DNA of 64,000 nucleotides from Furfurilactobacillus milii (GTDB lineage: Bacteria; Bacillota; Bacilli; Lactobacillales; Lactobacillaceae): assembly GCF_021654115.1 (NCBI RefSeq), contig NZ_JAIWJF010000002.1:248001-312000 (forward strand), given 5' to 3'. The position numbers and the translations under genes were made by a program. Positions within the stretch are counted from its first letter, which is position 1; every line of letters begins with the position of its first letter. This document shows positions 16,613 to 26,896 of the stretch, piece by piece. The notes under the pieces are model-generated. The model did not search any database. It worked only from the letters and a program-made list of their open reading frames with translations, and had not been told where the DNA came from.

Positions 16613-18046
16613 ATGAATCAAGTTAAACAATATTTATCCTATGCGCTTGGGGCGTTTGGTCACGACGCATTCTATGCAACACTTAGCACTTATTTTGTTA
16701 TTTTCGTTACTAGTCAATTATTTAGTTCAGGTAATCATGCAAATGATGCCAAGATGATCAGTGCTGTTACGATAACGATGGTCGCAATTCGACTCATTGA
16801 AATCGTCTTCGACCCACTTATCGGTGGTGCCGTTGATAACACCAGAACCCGATGGGGCAAATTCAAGCCTTGGTTGATGATTGGGGCCACAATCAGTTCC
16901 ATCATGTTAATTCTGATCTTTACAGATTTTGGCGGCTTAACTGTTAACAAGCCTACTCTCTATTTAATCTTGTTTGGTATTGCGTTTGTTATTTTGGATG
17001 TGTTTTATTCATTTAAGGATATTTCGTTCTGGTCAATGTTACCTGCTTTGACCGTTGATTCTGGAAAGCGTGCTCGCTTTGGGACGATTGCCCGTTTCGG
17101 ATCAACTTTAGGTGCACAAGGTGTTGCACTTGTCATTATGCCAACAGTTACACTTGTATCTGGTTGGTTTGGTGGCGCCAAAGGCCAACAAACTCAAATC
17201 GGTTGGGTTGGTTTCGCTATTCTGATTGGTGCTGTTTCCTTCCTCGGTGCTTTAGCCACTGCTTTGGGGACCAAAGAAGAAGACAATATTATTCGTGAAA
17301 ATACTGAAAAAGTCGGGATTGTTGGTATTTTCAGAGTTCTATTTAAAAATGACCAATTAATGTGGTTATCACTTTCATACTTTATGTTGGCTTTCGGTTA
17401 CGTTATCACCAACTCACTGTTCTTGTATTACTTTAAGTACGTAATGGGCAAGTCAGGTGAATTCTCACTTGTTGGTGCCGTAACTGCGGTTCTTGGAATT
17501 ATTTCAGTTATTTTATTCCCATTCTTAGAAACCTTAATCAAACGGAAGGCCATTTATGTCGGTGGCATTTGTTTGATGTTGGTTGGTTACATCATTTTCA
17601 ACTTTGCTGGAACGAACCTGTTCATGGTTTTGTTAGCTATCTCATTTATTTTCTTCCCATACCCAATGATTTTCTTAGCTGCATTGATGACCATTACTGA
17701 TTGTGTTGAATATGGCCAGTTACATTTGGGAACACGTAATGAATCAGTTACATTAGCTGTTCGTCCACTGATTGATAAGGTCGCCGGTGCGTTTGCGAAC
17801 GGGATTGTCGGTATTGCAGCGGTTCATGCAGGGATGATTGGTAACGCAAAGCCGAGTGACATTTCTGCCTCACAGATGTTGAACTTCAAGACCTACATTT
17901 TCTACGCACCAATGGTTATGTTGGTTATCGCTGCCATTGTGTACTTTGCCAAAGTTACCTTGACTGAAGCTAAACACGCTGAAGTTGTTAAGGAATTGGA
18001 AAAGAAGCTTGGTGCGGATTCAGAAGATATCGCCAAGATTAAGTAA
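16613..18046 (+). CDS. galP: GPH-family sugar:cation symporter, probable galactose permease
   Basis: Twelve hydrophobic segments and the GPH signatures are present: DPLIGGAVDNTRTRWGKFKP after segment 2 and the YGQLHLGTRNESV region near residue 370. The family includes MelB, LacS and lactococcal GalP; the C-terminal IIA-like domain of LacS is absent, so HPr control by that route is not expected. The ATG at 16613 follows AAAAGGAGAACTTGAAA. Its neighbours galK and galT indicate galactose as substrate, although a galactoside is possible. Confidence 0.85.
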   Translation: MNQVKQYLSYALGAFGHDAFYATLSTYFVIFVTSQLFSSGNHANDAKMISAVTITMVAIRLIEIVFDPLIGGAVDNTRTRWGKFKPWLMIGATISSIMLILIFTDFGGLTVNKPTLYLILFGIAFVILDVFYSFKDISFWSMLPALTVDSGKRARFGTIARFGSTLGAQGVALVIMPTVTLVSGWFGGAKGQQTQIGWVGFAILIGAVSFLGALATALGTKEEDNIIRENTEKVGIVGIFRVLFKNDQLMWLSLSYFMLAFGYVITNSLFLYYFKYVMGKSGEFSLVGAVTAVLGIISVILFPFLETLIKRKAIYVGGICLMLVGYIIFNFAGTNLFMVLLAISFIFFPYPMIFLAALMTITDCVEYGQLHLGTRNESVTLAVRPLIDKVAGAFANGIVGIAAVHAGMIGNAKPSDISASQMLNFKTYIFYAPMVMLVIAAIVYFAKVTLTEAKHAEVVKELEKKLGADSEDIAKIK

Positions 18047-18090
18047 TTAAAATGCAGCAATAAAAAATGTTAAAAGGTGGTTTATACATT

Positions 18091-19260
18091 ATGGATGCAG
18101 CAAGTATTAAACAAGAATATCAAGATGCTTTTGATGTCGCACCACAGTCTGTTTTCTTCTCACCTGGCCGAATCAACCTGATCGGTGAACACACTGATTA
18201 CAACGGTGGTCACGTATTTCCATGTGCAATTACATTAGGCACATACGGCGCTGCTTCACCACGGACAGATACCACGGTTCGTTTGTACTCAGGGAACTTA
18301 CCCAAGGATGGCGTGCTTACTTTTGATGTAAACGACTTATCCTTCAACAAGGATTTCGGTTGGGGTAACTACCCAAAGGGGATGCTTTACGAACTAGCAA
18401 AGAAAGGGGCCAAGTTTGACCATGGCTTTGATTTATACGTTCATGGTAACTTGCCTGATGGTTCTGGTTTGTCATCCTCAGCATCTTTGGAATTATTGGT
18501 TGGCGTCATTGCCAAGAAACTTTACAACCTCGACGTTGAACAGATGGACTTAGTTTATGCTGGTCAACAAGTTGAAAATGACTATATTGGGTTGAATTCC
18601 GGTATCATGGACCAGTTTGCGATTGGCATGGGTAAAAAAGACCAAGCCATGTTCCTAGACGTTAACACCATGAAATATGAATATTATCCGGTTGATTTAG
18701 GCGATAACGTTGTCTTAATCATGAACAGTAACAAGTCTCATGACTTGGCTAGTTCGAAGTACAATGAACGTCGCTCACAGTGTGAAGAAGCATTGCGTCG
18801 CATTCAACAGGGTGTTGATGTGAAAACATTGGGTGACTTGACCAAAGAACAATTTGACCAAGCAACCTACCTAATTAACGATGCTACCTTGATCCGTCGG
18901 GCACGCCACGCTGTGTTTGAAAACCAGCGGACAATTGATGCCAAACAGGCATTGGATGATCATGATTTAAAGACGTTTGGTCACCTTGTTAGCGCATCAC
19001 ACATCTCATTGCAGTATGATTATGAGGTGAGCGTCCCAGAACTCGACACGCTAGTTGATACTGCTTGGGCACAAGACGGTGTTCTTGGTGCTCGGATCAT
19101 CGGTGGAGGCTTCGGTGGTTGCGCAATTGCAATCGTTAAACGCGACCAAGTTGATCATGTTAAGCAAGTTGTTGGCGACACGTACCTGAAGCGCTTTGGT
19201 TATGCAGCAGACTTTTACGTGGCTGAAATTGCCGATGGGACTCACGAAGTTACGGCATAA
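18091..19260 (+). CDS. galK: Galactokinase
   Basis: GalK phosphorylates alpha-D-galactose at C1 using ATP. The galactokinase signature GRINLIGEHTDYNGGHVFP lies near residue 30, the GHMP-kinase ATP loop LPDGSGLSSSASLE near 120, and the C-terminal GGGFGGCAIA motif near 335. The ATG at 18091 follows AAAAGGTGG; the longer frame has no better site. 389 residues fits the family. It sits between galP and galT in the operon. Confidence 0.96.
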   Translation: MDAASIKQEYQDAFDVAPQSVFFSPGRINLIGEHTDYNGGHVFPCAITLGTYGAASPRTDTTVRLYSGNLPKDGVLTFDVNDLSFNKDFGWGNYPKGMLYELAKKGAKFDHGFDLYVHGNLPDGSGLSSSASLELLVGVIAKKLYNLDVEQMDLVYAGQQVENDYIGLNSGIMDQFAIGMGKKDQAMFLDVNTMKYEYYPVDLGDNVVLIMNSNKSHDLASSKYNERRSQCEEALRRIQQGVDVKTLGDLTKEQFDQATYLINDATLIRRARHAVFENQRTIDAKQALDDHDLKTFGHLVSASHISLQYDYEVSVPELDTLVDTAWAQDGVLGARIIGGGFGGCAIAIVKRDQVDHVKQVVGDTYLKRFGYAADFYVAEIADGTHEVTA

Positions 19261-19276
19261 ACGTAGGAGTGACATT

Positions 19277-20743
19277 ATGGTAGAAGATGCAGTAGAGAAT
19301 TTAATTAGCTTAGCTGTTCAGAATGGCGCGGCAGAACCGCTAGACCGGGTTTATTTGAGAAATCGGATTTTTGCCTTAATTGGTGATGAAATGGCTGTTG
19401 CCTTAGAGGGCAATGGTGTTGAAGCTGTCAGTGAGGCGCTGGTTAATGCGGCCGTGGAAAACGGTAAAATTGAAGATAATCAAACAGCCCGTGAGCTATT
19501 GGATGCGCAGCTGATGGACTTGACGACACCACGACCAAGCCAGGTCAATGAACGTTTCTGGGAAGATTATCAGACTAGTCCTGAAGCAGCAACAAAGTAT
19601 TTTTACGGCTTGAGTAAAGCCAATAACTACATTAAAACAAAGGCAATTGCAAAAAACATTGTCTTTAATTCAGCAACAACGTTTGGCGATTTGGAAATCA
19701 CAATTAACCTATCCAAACCGGAAAAGGATCCGAAAGCGATTGCGGCAGCCGCCCACACAGCAGCGAGTGGTTATCCACTTTGTCAGTTATGTTTGGAAAA
19801 TGAAGGTTATCTAGGTCGCCTTGGTTATCCCGCACGAAGTAATCACCGGGTGATTCGACTAACGGTGGGTGGTCGCCCATGGGGCTTCCAATATTCGCCA
19901 TACGCATACTTCGGCGAACATGCGATTTTCCTCGATCAACAACATGTCCCAATGAAAATTAATCGGCAAACATTTACTAATTTGTTTGAGATTATTACGC
20001 AATTTCCACAGTATTTCGTTGGTAGCAATGCTGATTTACCGATTGTGGGTGGCTCTATGTTGAGCCATGAACATTATCAGGGTGGTCGACACAACTTCCC
20101 AATGATGAAGGCGCCGATTGCTTCAACGTTTAAATTAGCTGATTATCCAGACGTTAAGTGTGGTGTTGTGAAATGGGCGATGTCGACAATTCGTTTGACC
20201 GGCACTAACCAGCAGAGCGTTGCAGATGCTGCTGAACACATTCGTGAAGTTTGGAATCATTATGATGATCCAGCAGTTTCTGTAAAAGCATATGACGGTG
20301 AGACCCGACATCATACGGTTACGCCAATTGCTTATCGGAACGGTGACCAATTTGTTCTCGATATCGTGTTGCGGGACAACCAAACTTCCACCGCTTATCC
20401 GGATGGCATTTTCCATCCTCACAAGGATGTGCAACACATTAAGAAAGAAAACATTGGTTTAATCGAAGTTATGGGCCGTGCAATTTTGCCTGCTCGTTTG
20501 AAGACCGAAATGCAAGAAGTTCAAAAATTCTTGTTGGATCAACCAAACGACATGGCGGACTATCACCGTACTTGGGCAGAGGAGCTCAAGGAAAACAATA
20601 CGATTACGAATGATAATGTCGAACAAGTAGTTGACGATGCGATTGGTAAAGTCTTTGGTCGCGTTTTGGAGGATGCTGGTGTGTTCAAGTGGAATGCTGC
20701 TGGTCGTGAGGCACAAGCTCGGTTTATTAAAGCGATTGAATAA
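19277..20743 (+). CDS. galT: UDP-glucose:hexose-1-phosphate uridylyltransferase, class II
   Basis: GalT exchanges galactose-1-phosphate and UDP-glucose. At 488 residues it belongs to the Firmicutes class II family, with TPRPSQVNERFWEDYQTSPE, NYIKTKAIAKN, YPLCQLCLENEGYLGRL and MLSHEHYQGGRHNFPM, the latter with the candidate catalytic His. The start at 19277 follows AGGAG and is 16 bp after galK. It is followed closely by galR. Class II enzymes still need a UDP-galactose 4-epimerase, which is not in this window. Confidence 0.95.
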   Translation: MVEDAVENLISLAVQNGAAEPLDRVYLRNRIFALIGDEMAVALEGNGVEAVSEALVNAAVENGKIEDNQTARELLDAQLMDLTTPRPSQVNERFWEDYQTSPEAATKYFYGLSKANNYIKTKAIAKNIVFNSATTFGDLEITINLSKPEKDPKAIAAAAHTAASGYPLCQLCLENEGYLGRLGYPARSNHRVIRLTVGGRPWGFQYSPYAYFGEHAIFLDQQHVPMKINRQTFTNLFEIITQFPQYFVGSNADLPIVGGSMLSHEHYQGGRHNFPMMKAPIASTFKLADYPDVKCGVVKWAMSTIRLTGTNQQSVADAAEHIREVWNHYDDPAVSVKAYDGETRHHTVTPIAYRNGDQFVLDIVLRDNQTSTAYPDGIFHPHKDVQHIKKENIGLIEVMGRAILPARLKTEMQEVQKFLLDQPNDMADYHRTWAEELKENNTITNDNVEQVVDDAIGKVFGRVLEDAGVFKWNAAGREAQARFIKAIE

Positions 20744-20767
20744 TATCTTGAATGTGTGGGAAGGTGA

Positions 20768-21766
<999 letters not shown>

Positions 21767-21778
21767 ACAGGACTAAAA

Positions 21779-21994
21779 GCAGGATCTAACACGGTTTGAC
21801 TTTCATAGGTAACACAAATGCGATGTTTATGGGTGATTCCCATGAGCATCGCATTTTTTGCTAAATGAACGAATTTTTTTATCTCACGATTGCGGCAATT
21901 TTTCACCCACATGAACTTTTACGGTTGAAGAAGAATTGCCTGTTGCTGTTTCACTAAGATTCAAGTTGAAATGTTATGTTTTGGTCTACCTGGC
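21779..21994 (+). ncRNA. Structured repeat element R2, copy 1 (after galR)
   Basis: This ~215-nt non-coding stretch has a diverged second copy at 52741-52956. A closing pair CAGG/CCTG (21780-21783 with 21989-21992), a TAACAC/ATGTTA helix and ACTT/AAGT precede a hairpin of 10 bp plus 5 bp around an internal loop (21816-21833 with 21839-21856). The second copy keeps the same helices with different base pairs. The hairpin is followed by a T6 run and can end galR transcription. It could be a 3'-UTR-derived RNA or a short mobile repeat. Confidence 0.55.
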
Positions 21995-22013
21995 GAGTGT
22001 AAAACGAAAGTAA

Positions 22014-22042
22014 TAGACAGTTGCTATGACGGCGCTTACAAT
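22014..22042 (+). promoter_or_regulatory. Promoter of the diacetyl reductase gene
   Basis: TAGACA (22014-22019) and TACAAT (22037-22042) with a 17-bp spacer, about 50 bp upstream of the ATG. Confidence 0.55.
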
Positions 22043-22090
22043 AAAAGTGTCTCAGTCACTTTAGACAAACCAGAAAATGAGGTATTTTTT

Positions 22091-22867
22091 ATGAGTAAGA
22101 AAGTTGCAATTGTTACTGGTGGCGGTCAGGGTATCGGTGCTGGAATTGCTTTGCGATTAGCGCAGGATGGCTTGGCTGTTGTCGTCAATGGTCGAACTGA
22201 ATCAAAACTAACTTCCGTTGTTGATAAAATCAAAGCGAACGGTGGCGAAGCCTCAGCATTTGCTGGCGACGTTCAATTCAAGAAAACCAATACAGATTTA
22301 GTTCAATTTGCTCTGGAAAAGTATGGACGCCTCGATTCTTTTGTTGCTAACGCTGGGATTGATTGGGTGGACACCATTGAAGATACCCCAGAAGAACAGG
22401 TTGACAATATTCTAAACATCAATCTCAAATCCCAAGTATGGGCTCTACAAACGGCACCAAAGGCATTACGTAAGAATGGCGATGCTGGCGGGTCCATTAT
22501 CCTAGCTTCATCAATTGCTGGAATGCAGGGCTTTGAAATGCTGGGCCTGTACTCTTCAACAAAGTTTGCCACACGCGGACTAGTTCAGGCAGCAGCAAAA
22601 GAACTTGGCCCAGATAAGATTAGGGTTAACGCATACAATCCTGGTATTGTTCTAACACCGATGTGGGACGAAATTGATGCGCGTTTTGCAGAGCGTACTG
22701 GTGCGGCTATTGGAGAGACACGGCAAAAGTTTGTCGATTCAATTTTGCTTGGTCGTGGTGAGGAACCTGAGGATATTGCAAACTACGTATCCTTCTTAGT
22801 TTCTGATCAGGCCAACTATATTACTGGTCAATCCTTAGCAGTTGATGGTGGAATAATGTTCCAGTGA
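22091..22867 (+). CDS. butA: Short-chain dehydrogenase, probable diacetyl/acetoin reductase
   Basis: A classical SDR of 258 residues with the NAD(H) motif TGGGQGIGAGIA (residues ~8-19), NAG at ~90, and the catalytic Ser-Tyr-Lys set in ILASSIAGMQG and YSSTKFATRG. The C-terminus (ITGQSLAVDGGIMF) and the central NPGIVLTPMWDEID match (S)-acetoin-forming diacetyl reductases, which reduce diacetyl and acetoin to regenerate NAD. The ATG at 22091 follows GAGG; the upstream extension reads through the R2 element and is not coding. Monocistronic with its own promoter and terminator. Confidence 0.83.
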   Translation: MSKKVAIVTGGGQGIGAGIALRLAQDGLAVVVNGRTESKLTSVVDKIKANGGEASAFAGDVQFKKTNTDLVQFALEKYGRLDSFVANAGIDWVDTIEDTPEEQVDNILNINLKSQVWALQTAPKALRKNGDAGGSIILASSIAGMQGFEMLGLYSSTKFATRGLVQAAAKELGPDKIRVNAYNPGIVLTPMWDEIDARFAERTGAAIGETRQKFVDSILLGRGEEPEDIANYVSFLVSDQANYITGQSLAVDGGIMFQ

Positions 22868-22897
22868 TTAGTCCAAATTAATATACTGTGCAAAAAT

Positions 22898-22927
22898 GAG
22901 CGGATCGAAACCTGTTCCGCTTTTTTG
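22898..22927 (+). terminator. Terminator of the diacetyl reductase gene
   Basis: AGCGGA and TCCGCT arms followed by a T6 run, 30 bp after the stop. Confidence 0.85.
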
Positions 22928-23070
22928 CTTGCAATTGGTAAACTTCAACCCGTCTAACATGCTTTTTATGAGTAATATGTGTACGCTAGAATAGGTGTGC
23001 AGAAGGCCGCCATCTTACTGAGCTGACCGGTTAACACATTTAGATTTACGGAAGGAATGACATTTAAGAT

Positions 23071-23571
23071 ATGAATAACGCATCATTTAAATACCCGGAT
23101 CAGGCTGCTTATAAGCTGGTAACTGACCAGTTAGCAGCCAAAAATATTACCTACAAAGAGATTGCTGCGATTACGCAGGACATGCAACGCGACTATTTAC
23201 CAGACGTTCCGCTCAGCGAGTTTGAAACGGAAACTGAGGATGTACTCCACAAACGCGAAGTGATGAACAACGTAATGGTGGCGCTTGAGTTGGATCGACT
23301 GGCAACTGAGAATCAACTGAAGGAACCGTTGGAATCGATTATCAGAAATGATGCCGGCGTGTTTGGTGTCGATGAGGGACTGGCGCTCAACATCGCAAAT
23401 ATCTATGGCACGATCGGTGTGACCAACTATGGCTATGTGGATAAGGTTAAAGAAGGCGTGATCAAACGGCTGGATGAAGAAAAAACCGACCAGGTCAATA
23501 CCTTTATTGATGATATCATTGGTGCGATTGCAGCAGCGGTGGCTGCAAAAATGGCACACAAATACGCTTAG
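23071..23571 (+). CDS. pgpA: Phosphatidylglycerophosphatase A-like protein
   Basis: The 166-residue sequence (VTDQLAAKNITYKEIAAITQ, ..., GTIGVTNYGYVDKVKEGVIK, ending in an Ala-rich DDIIGAIAAAVAAKMAHK helix) matches the Firmicutes PgpA/YutG family, soluble alpha-helical proteins annotated as dephosphorylating phosphatidylglycerol phosphate. GGAAGGAATGA lies rather far (about 10-14 bases) before the ATG. It is followed by gap but separated by a gap-specific promoter. Family call is good; enzymatic role in this branch is from homology. Confidence 0.75.
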   Translation: MNNASFKYPDQAAYKLVTDQLAAKNITYKEIAAITQDMQRDYLPDVPLSEFETETEDVLHKREVMNNVMVALELDRLATENQLKEPLESIIRNDAGVFGVDEGLALNIANIYGTIGVTNYGYVDKVKEGVIKRLDEEKTDQVNTFIDDIIGAIAAAVAAKMAHKYA

Positions 23572-23649
23572 AGTTTGGTAAGAATTTGAACTTTTAGCAA
23601 ACGGAAGAATCTTCTGCTAAGTCGCGTCACGCTTATGAAACAATCAAAT

Positions 23650-23717
23650 GTAAGCGAATGAAAGCACTTGTGAAAACGATCCTAACGTTTGCAGGATTTG
23701 GTCGATTGTCATATAAT
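23650..23717 (+). promoter_or_regulatory. gap promoter with cre-like sites
   Basis: TTGCAG (23689-23694), 17-bp spacer, TATAAT (23712-23717), a near-consensus promoter for a highly expressed gene. TGAAAACGATCCTA (about 23671-23684, 12 of 14 to cre) lies just upstream of the -35 box, where CcpA could activate; a weaker cre-like sequence lies near 23650. Confidence 0.6.
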
Positions 23718-23764
23718 TACATCTGTGTTAAACATATATTTTCCTTAAGGGAGGAAGTTCACCA

Positions 23765-24781
23765 ATGACTGTTAAAATTGGTATCAACGGATTTGGCCGT
23801 ATCGGTCGTTTAGCTTTAAAGCGGATCCACGAATTGAACACTAACGACATCGAAGTTGTTGCAATCAATGATTTGACTACACCTTCAATGTTGGCTTACT
23901 TACTCAAGTATGACTCCACTCATGGTAAGTTCCCTGGTGAAGTTAGTTCAACGGACAAGGGCATTGTCGTTGACGGTAAGGAAATCCCTGTATACGCAGA
24001 ACGCGATGCAAAGAACATTCCTTGGGTTAAGAACGATGGTGTTGACTACGTGCTTGAATGTACTGGTTTCTACACTTCAGCAGAAAAGTCACAAGCCCAC
24101 TTGGATGCCGGCGCAAAGCGTGTTCTGATCTCAGCACCTGCTGGTAAGATCACAACTGTTGTTCCTGGCGTTAACTTGGACGTTTTGAGCAACGACGACA
24201 AGATCGTTTCCGCTGGTTCATGCACGACTAACTGTCTTGCACCACTGGCTTACTTCATGAACGAAGAATTCGGTATCAAGGTTGGTACGATGACGACGGT
24301 TCACGCCTTCACATCAACGCAATCAATCCTTGATGGCCCTCGTGGTTCAAAGCCTCGTAACAACCGTACTGCTTCTGTTAACACGATTCCTCACTCAACT
24401 GGTGCTGCTAAGGCCCTTGGTTTGGTTATCCCAGAATTGAACGGCAAGTTACAAGGACACGCACAACGTGTTGCTGTTGTTGATGGTTCATTAACTGAAT
24501 TAGTAACTGTTCTGGACAAGAAAGTTACTGCTGACGAAGTTAACGCAGCTATCAAGAAGCACACTGAAGGCAACGAAGCCTTTGGTTACAACGACGACGA
24601 AATCGTTTCAAGCGATATCATCGACGATTCACACGGTTCCGTATTTGACCCAACTCAAACGGAAGTTACAACTGCCGGTGACAGTCAATTAGTTAAGACT
24701 GTTGCTTGGTACGACAACGAATGGGGCTTCACTTGCAACATGATCCGTACGTTGTTGAAGTTCGCCATTTTGGAAGCTTAA
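23765..24781 (+). CDS. gap: Glyceraldehyde-3-phosphate dehydrogenase
   Basis: Oxidative phosphorylation of glyceraldehyde-3-phosphate to 1,3-bisphosphoglycerate with NAD. The Rossmann start [17 protein letters not shown] and the active-site [10 protein letters not shown]-type motif (here [11 protein letters not shown], Cys near residue 155) are intact, as is [12 protein letters not shown] near the end. Codon use is strongly biased (AAG, GGT, GTT, AAC), as expected for very high expression. It stands alone with its own promoter and a GC-rich terminator; no cggR precedes it, unlike in many lactobacilli and bacilli. Confidence 0.98.
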   Translation: MTVKIGINGFGRIGRLALKRIHELNTNDIEVVAINDLTTPSMLAYLLKYDSTHGKFPGEVSSTDKGIVVDGKEIPVYAERDAKNIPWVKNDGVDYVLECTGFYTSAEKSQAHLDAGAKRVLISAPAGKITTVVPGVNLDVLSNDDKIVSAGSCTTNCLAPLAYFMNEEFGIKVGTMTTVHAFTSTQSILDGPRGSKPRNNRTASVNTIPHSTGAAKALGLVIPELNGKLQGHAQRVAVVDGSLTELVTVLDKKVTADEVNAAIKKHTEGNEAFGYNDDEIVSSDIIDDSHGSVFDPTQTEVTTAGDSQLVKTVAWYDNEWGFTCNMIRTLLKFAILEA

Positions 24782-24815
24782 TTTAAATCATTACGTTTTT
24801 GATTAAATGTGGCAA

Positions 24816-24849
24816 AGGCGGGAGGAGGAAGACTCCGCCCGCCTTTTTC
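24816..24849 (+). terminator. gap terminator
   Basis: A GC-rich stem (GGCGGG...GGAG with CTCC...CCCGCC) followed by TTTTTCTTT. Confidence 0.9.
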
Positions 24850-24979
24850 TTTGAATGATTTAGTGGAATGGTTCACAAATAGTCACGTTTGTTTTCAGAA
24901 AATTGGGCTGTGAGTGGCTTTTACCATTAAAAATCGTTAAAATATATGCGTACGCAAAAATCGTTGGGAGGAAACTACC

Positions 24980-26179
24980 TTGGCTAAATTAACTGTTTCT
25001 GATTTAGATTTAACTGGAAAAAAAGTTTTAATGCGTGTTGACTTTAATGTGCCGATTAAAAACGGCGTGATTGGTAACGACAACCGAATCGTGGCTGCAT
25101 TACCTACGATTAACTATGTTCTGGATCACGGTGGCCGTGCCATCTTATTCAGTCACTTAGGTCGTGTTAAGACTGAAGAGGACAAAAAGGAATTATCCAT
25201 GCGTCCTGTTGCAGAACGCTTGAGTAACTTATTGGGCAAACCTGTAACGTTTGTACCAACTACCCGTGGTCCACAACTTGAAGACGCCATCAACAACTTG
25301 AAAGACGGCGAAGTTCTGTTATTCGAAAACACCCGTTTTGAAGATTTGGATGGCAAGAAGGAATCTGGTAACAACCCTGAATTGGGTCAATACTGGGCTT
25401 CACTTGGCGACGTTTTCGTTAACGACGCCTTTGGTACTGCTCACCGTGAACATGCCTCAAACGTTGGTATCGCAACGGCCATGAAAGCAGCCGGCAAGTC
25501 AGTTGCTGCTGGTTTCTTAATGGAAAAGGAAATCAAGTTCTTAGGTAACGCTGTTGATAACCCTGTTCACCCATTCGTTGCTATCTTGGGTGGTGCTAAG
25601 GTTTCTGATAAGATCGGTGTTATCGACAACTTATTGAGCAAAGCTGACAAGGTTATCGTTGGTGGTGGGATGGCTTACACCTTCTTTGCTGCCCAAGGCC
25701 TATCAGTTGGTAACTCATTGCTTGAAAAGGACAAGATCGACACAGCCAAAGCAATCATTGAAAAGGCTGGCGACAAGCTTGTATTGCCAATCGACTCTGT
25801 TGTTGCTAAGGAATTCAAGAATGACTCACCTGCAGAAACTGTTGATGGTTCAATTCCTGATGGCTACATGGCTCTTGACATCGGTCCAAAGTCTGTTGAA
25901 TTATTTGAAAACACTTTGCGTGATGCTAAGACTGTTGTTTGGAACGGACCAATGGGTGTCTTCGAAATGCCTAACTTTGCTAAGGGTACCTTAGCTGTTG
26001 GTAAGTTCTTGGGTGACTTGGATGCTACAACAATCGTTGGTGGTGGTGACTCAACTGCTGCCGTTCAACAATTGGGTGTTGCAGACAAATTGACTCACAT
26101 CTCCACTGGTGGTGGTGCTTCCCTTGAATACCTTGAAGGTAAGACTTTACCTGGGATCGCAGCAATCAGCGACAAGTAA
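24980..26179 (+). CDS. pgk: Phosphoglycerate kinase
   Basis: Transfers phosphate from 1,3-bisphosphoglycerate to ADP. The start codon is TTG after an excellent GGGAGGAAAC site. The N-terminal [15 protein letters not shown] motif, the LGRVK/HLGR region, [15 protein letters not shown] and the C-terminal GGGDSTAAV nucleotide loop are complete; 399 residues is standard. Codon bias is strong. It has its own terminator, followed not directly by tpi but by a long non-coding element. Confidence 0.98.
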   Translation: MAKLTVSDLDLTGKKVLMRVDFNVPIKNGVIGNDNRIVAALPTINYVLDHGGRAILFSHLGRVKTEEDKKELSMRPVAERLSNLLGKPVTFVPTTRGPQLEDAINNLKDGEVLLFENTRFEDLDGKKESGNNPELGQYWASLGDVFVNDAFGTAHREHASNVGIATAMKAAGKSVAAGFLMEKEIKFLGNAVDNPVHPFVAILGGAKVSDKIGVIDNLLSKADKVIVGGGMAYTFFAAQGLSVGNSLLEKDKIDTAKAIIEKAGDKLVLPIDSVVAKEFKNDSPAETVDGSIPDGYMALDIGPKSVELFENTLRDAKTVVWNGPMGVFEMPNFAKGTLAVGKFLGDLDATTIVGGGDSTAAVQQLGVADKLTHISTGGGASLEYLEGKTLPGIAAISDK

Positions 26180-26198
26180 TTTAATACCTTTCTACTTA

Positions 26199-26241
26199 AC
26201 GCCCGCCAATCTGTTTCTTAACAGGTTGGCGGGCGTTTTTG
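26199..26241 (+). terminator. pgk terminator
   Basis: AACGCCCGCCAA and TTGGCGGGCGTT arms followed by TTTTT, 20 bp after the stop. Confidence 0.9.
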
Positions 26242-26261
26242 TGTTTTGAGTGGTTAAGGAC

Positions 26262-26738
26262 GCTTGCGGTTGTCAACATTGAAATGCGCCGTGGGACCGG
26301 TTCAAGCCTCCTGAAATTCGGAGTCTTTCACCTCGCCGTGAAGCCTCATGAGAACCTGAGTCTCCACGACCGTCCGTGCTGTAAATTCGGCACAAAACCA
26401 CCGAATTAACACCACTTGCACGTCTTGATTTCAATGTTGACGCCCTCCAGCTCATAGTCATATAACCTTGAAAAGCCCAAGAAGTGGTCGAGCAACAAAT
26501 TTAAATGTGTACTAATATATCTGTTGAAGGTCCTGGCGACTTATATGTGAGTGGAGATGACTGAAGACAGAGTTTCGTGTCGACAATACTTGATGGCGGG
26601 TTTTGCCATTTAGTATTGTGGGACGAGTTCTGAAACGTGGTTTTCGGTTCAGAATCGAGTTGAAGACCGTGTACTTCAGCGGGCTGAAACGTTCCCCACG
26701 AAACGGCGTCTTCGGTCATCGCAACGACAGGTCACTGC
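26262..26738 (+). ncRNA. Candidate large structured RNA R1, copy A (between pgk and tpi)
   Basis: No supported reading frame covers this ~480-nt stretch. It aligns along its length with 35697-36151. Helices: P1, 14 bp perfect (26272-26285 with 26428-26441); P2 (26337-26348 with 26357-26368); P3, 7 bp (26384-26390 with 26401-26407); P4 (26583-26597 with 26605-26619); P5 (26624-26634 with 26648-26657); P6 (26662-26667 with 26708-26713). Most of these differ in sequence but not in pairing from copy B. A 45-nt segment at 26291-26335 is nearly identical in both. G-U pairs favour the plus strand. It follows the pgk terminator, and no convincing promoter or terminator of its own is seen. Confidence 0.75.
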
Positions 26739-26843
26739 TTACCAAAGCAATCAGGCAAGGTGAAACTGGCTTTTTAGGATCGATTTCACTACAATGCATG
26801 TGTAGGAGAAAGAGTTGTGAGTGTTCGTTTGGCAACGAGTGCT

Positions 26844-26872
26844 TTGACAGATTAAAAGAGTAATGCTAAGAC
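26844..26872 (+). promoter_or_regulatory. Probable tpi promoter
   Basis: Perfect TTGACA (26844-26849), 17-bp spacer, weak TAAGAC (26867-26872), about 25 bp upstream of the tpi start. Confidence 0.45.
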
Positions 26873-26896
26873 CCATTATGAAGAGGGGGCTAACCC

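Noticed and set aside
26291-26302. T-box-like motif GTGGGACCGG in R1
   Set aside because: It resembles the T-box AGGGTGGNACCGCG only in part, lies at the 5' side of the element, and no terminator/antiterminator switch or aminoacyl-tRNA gene follows.
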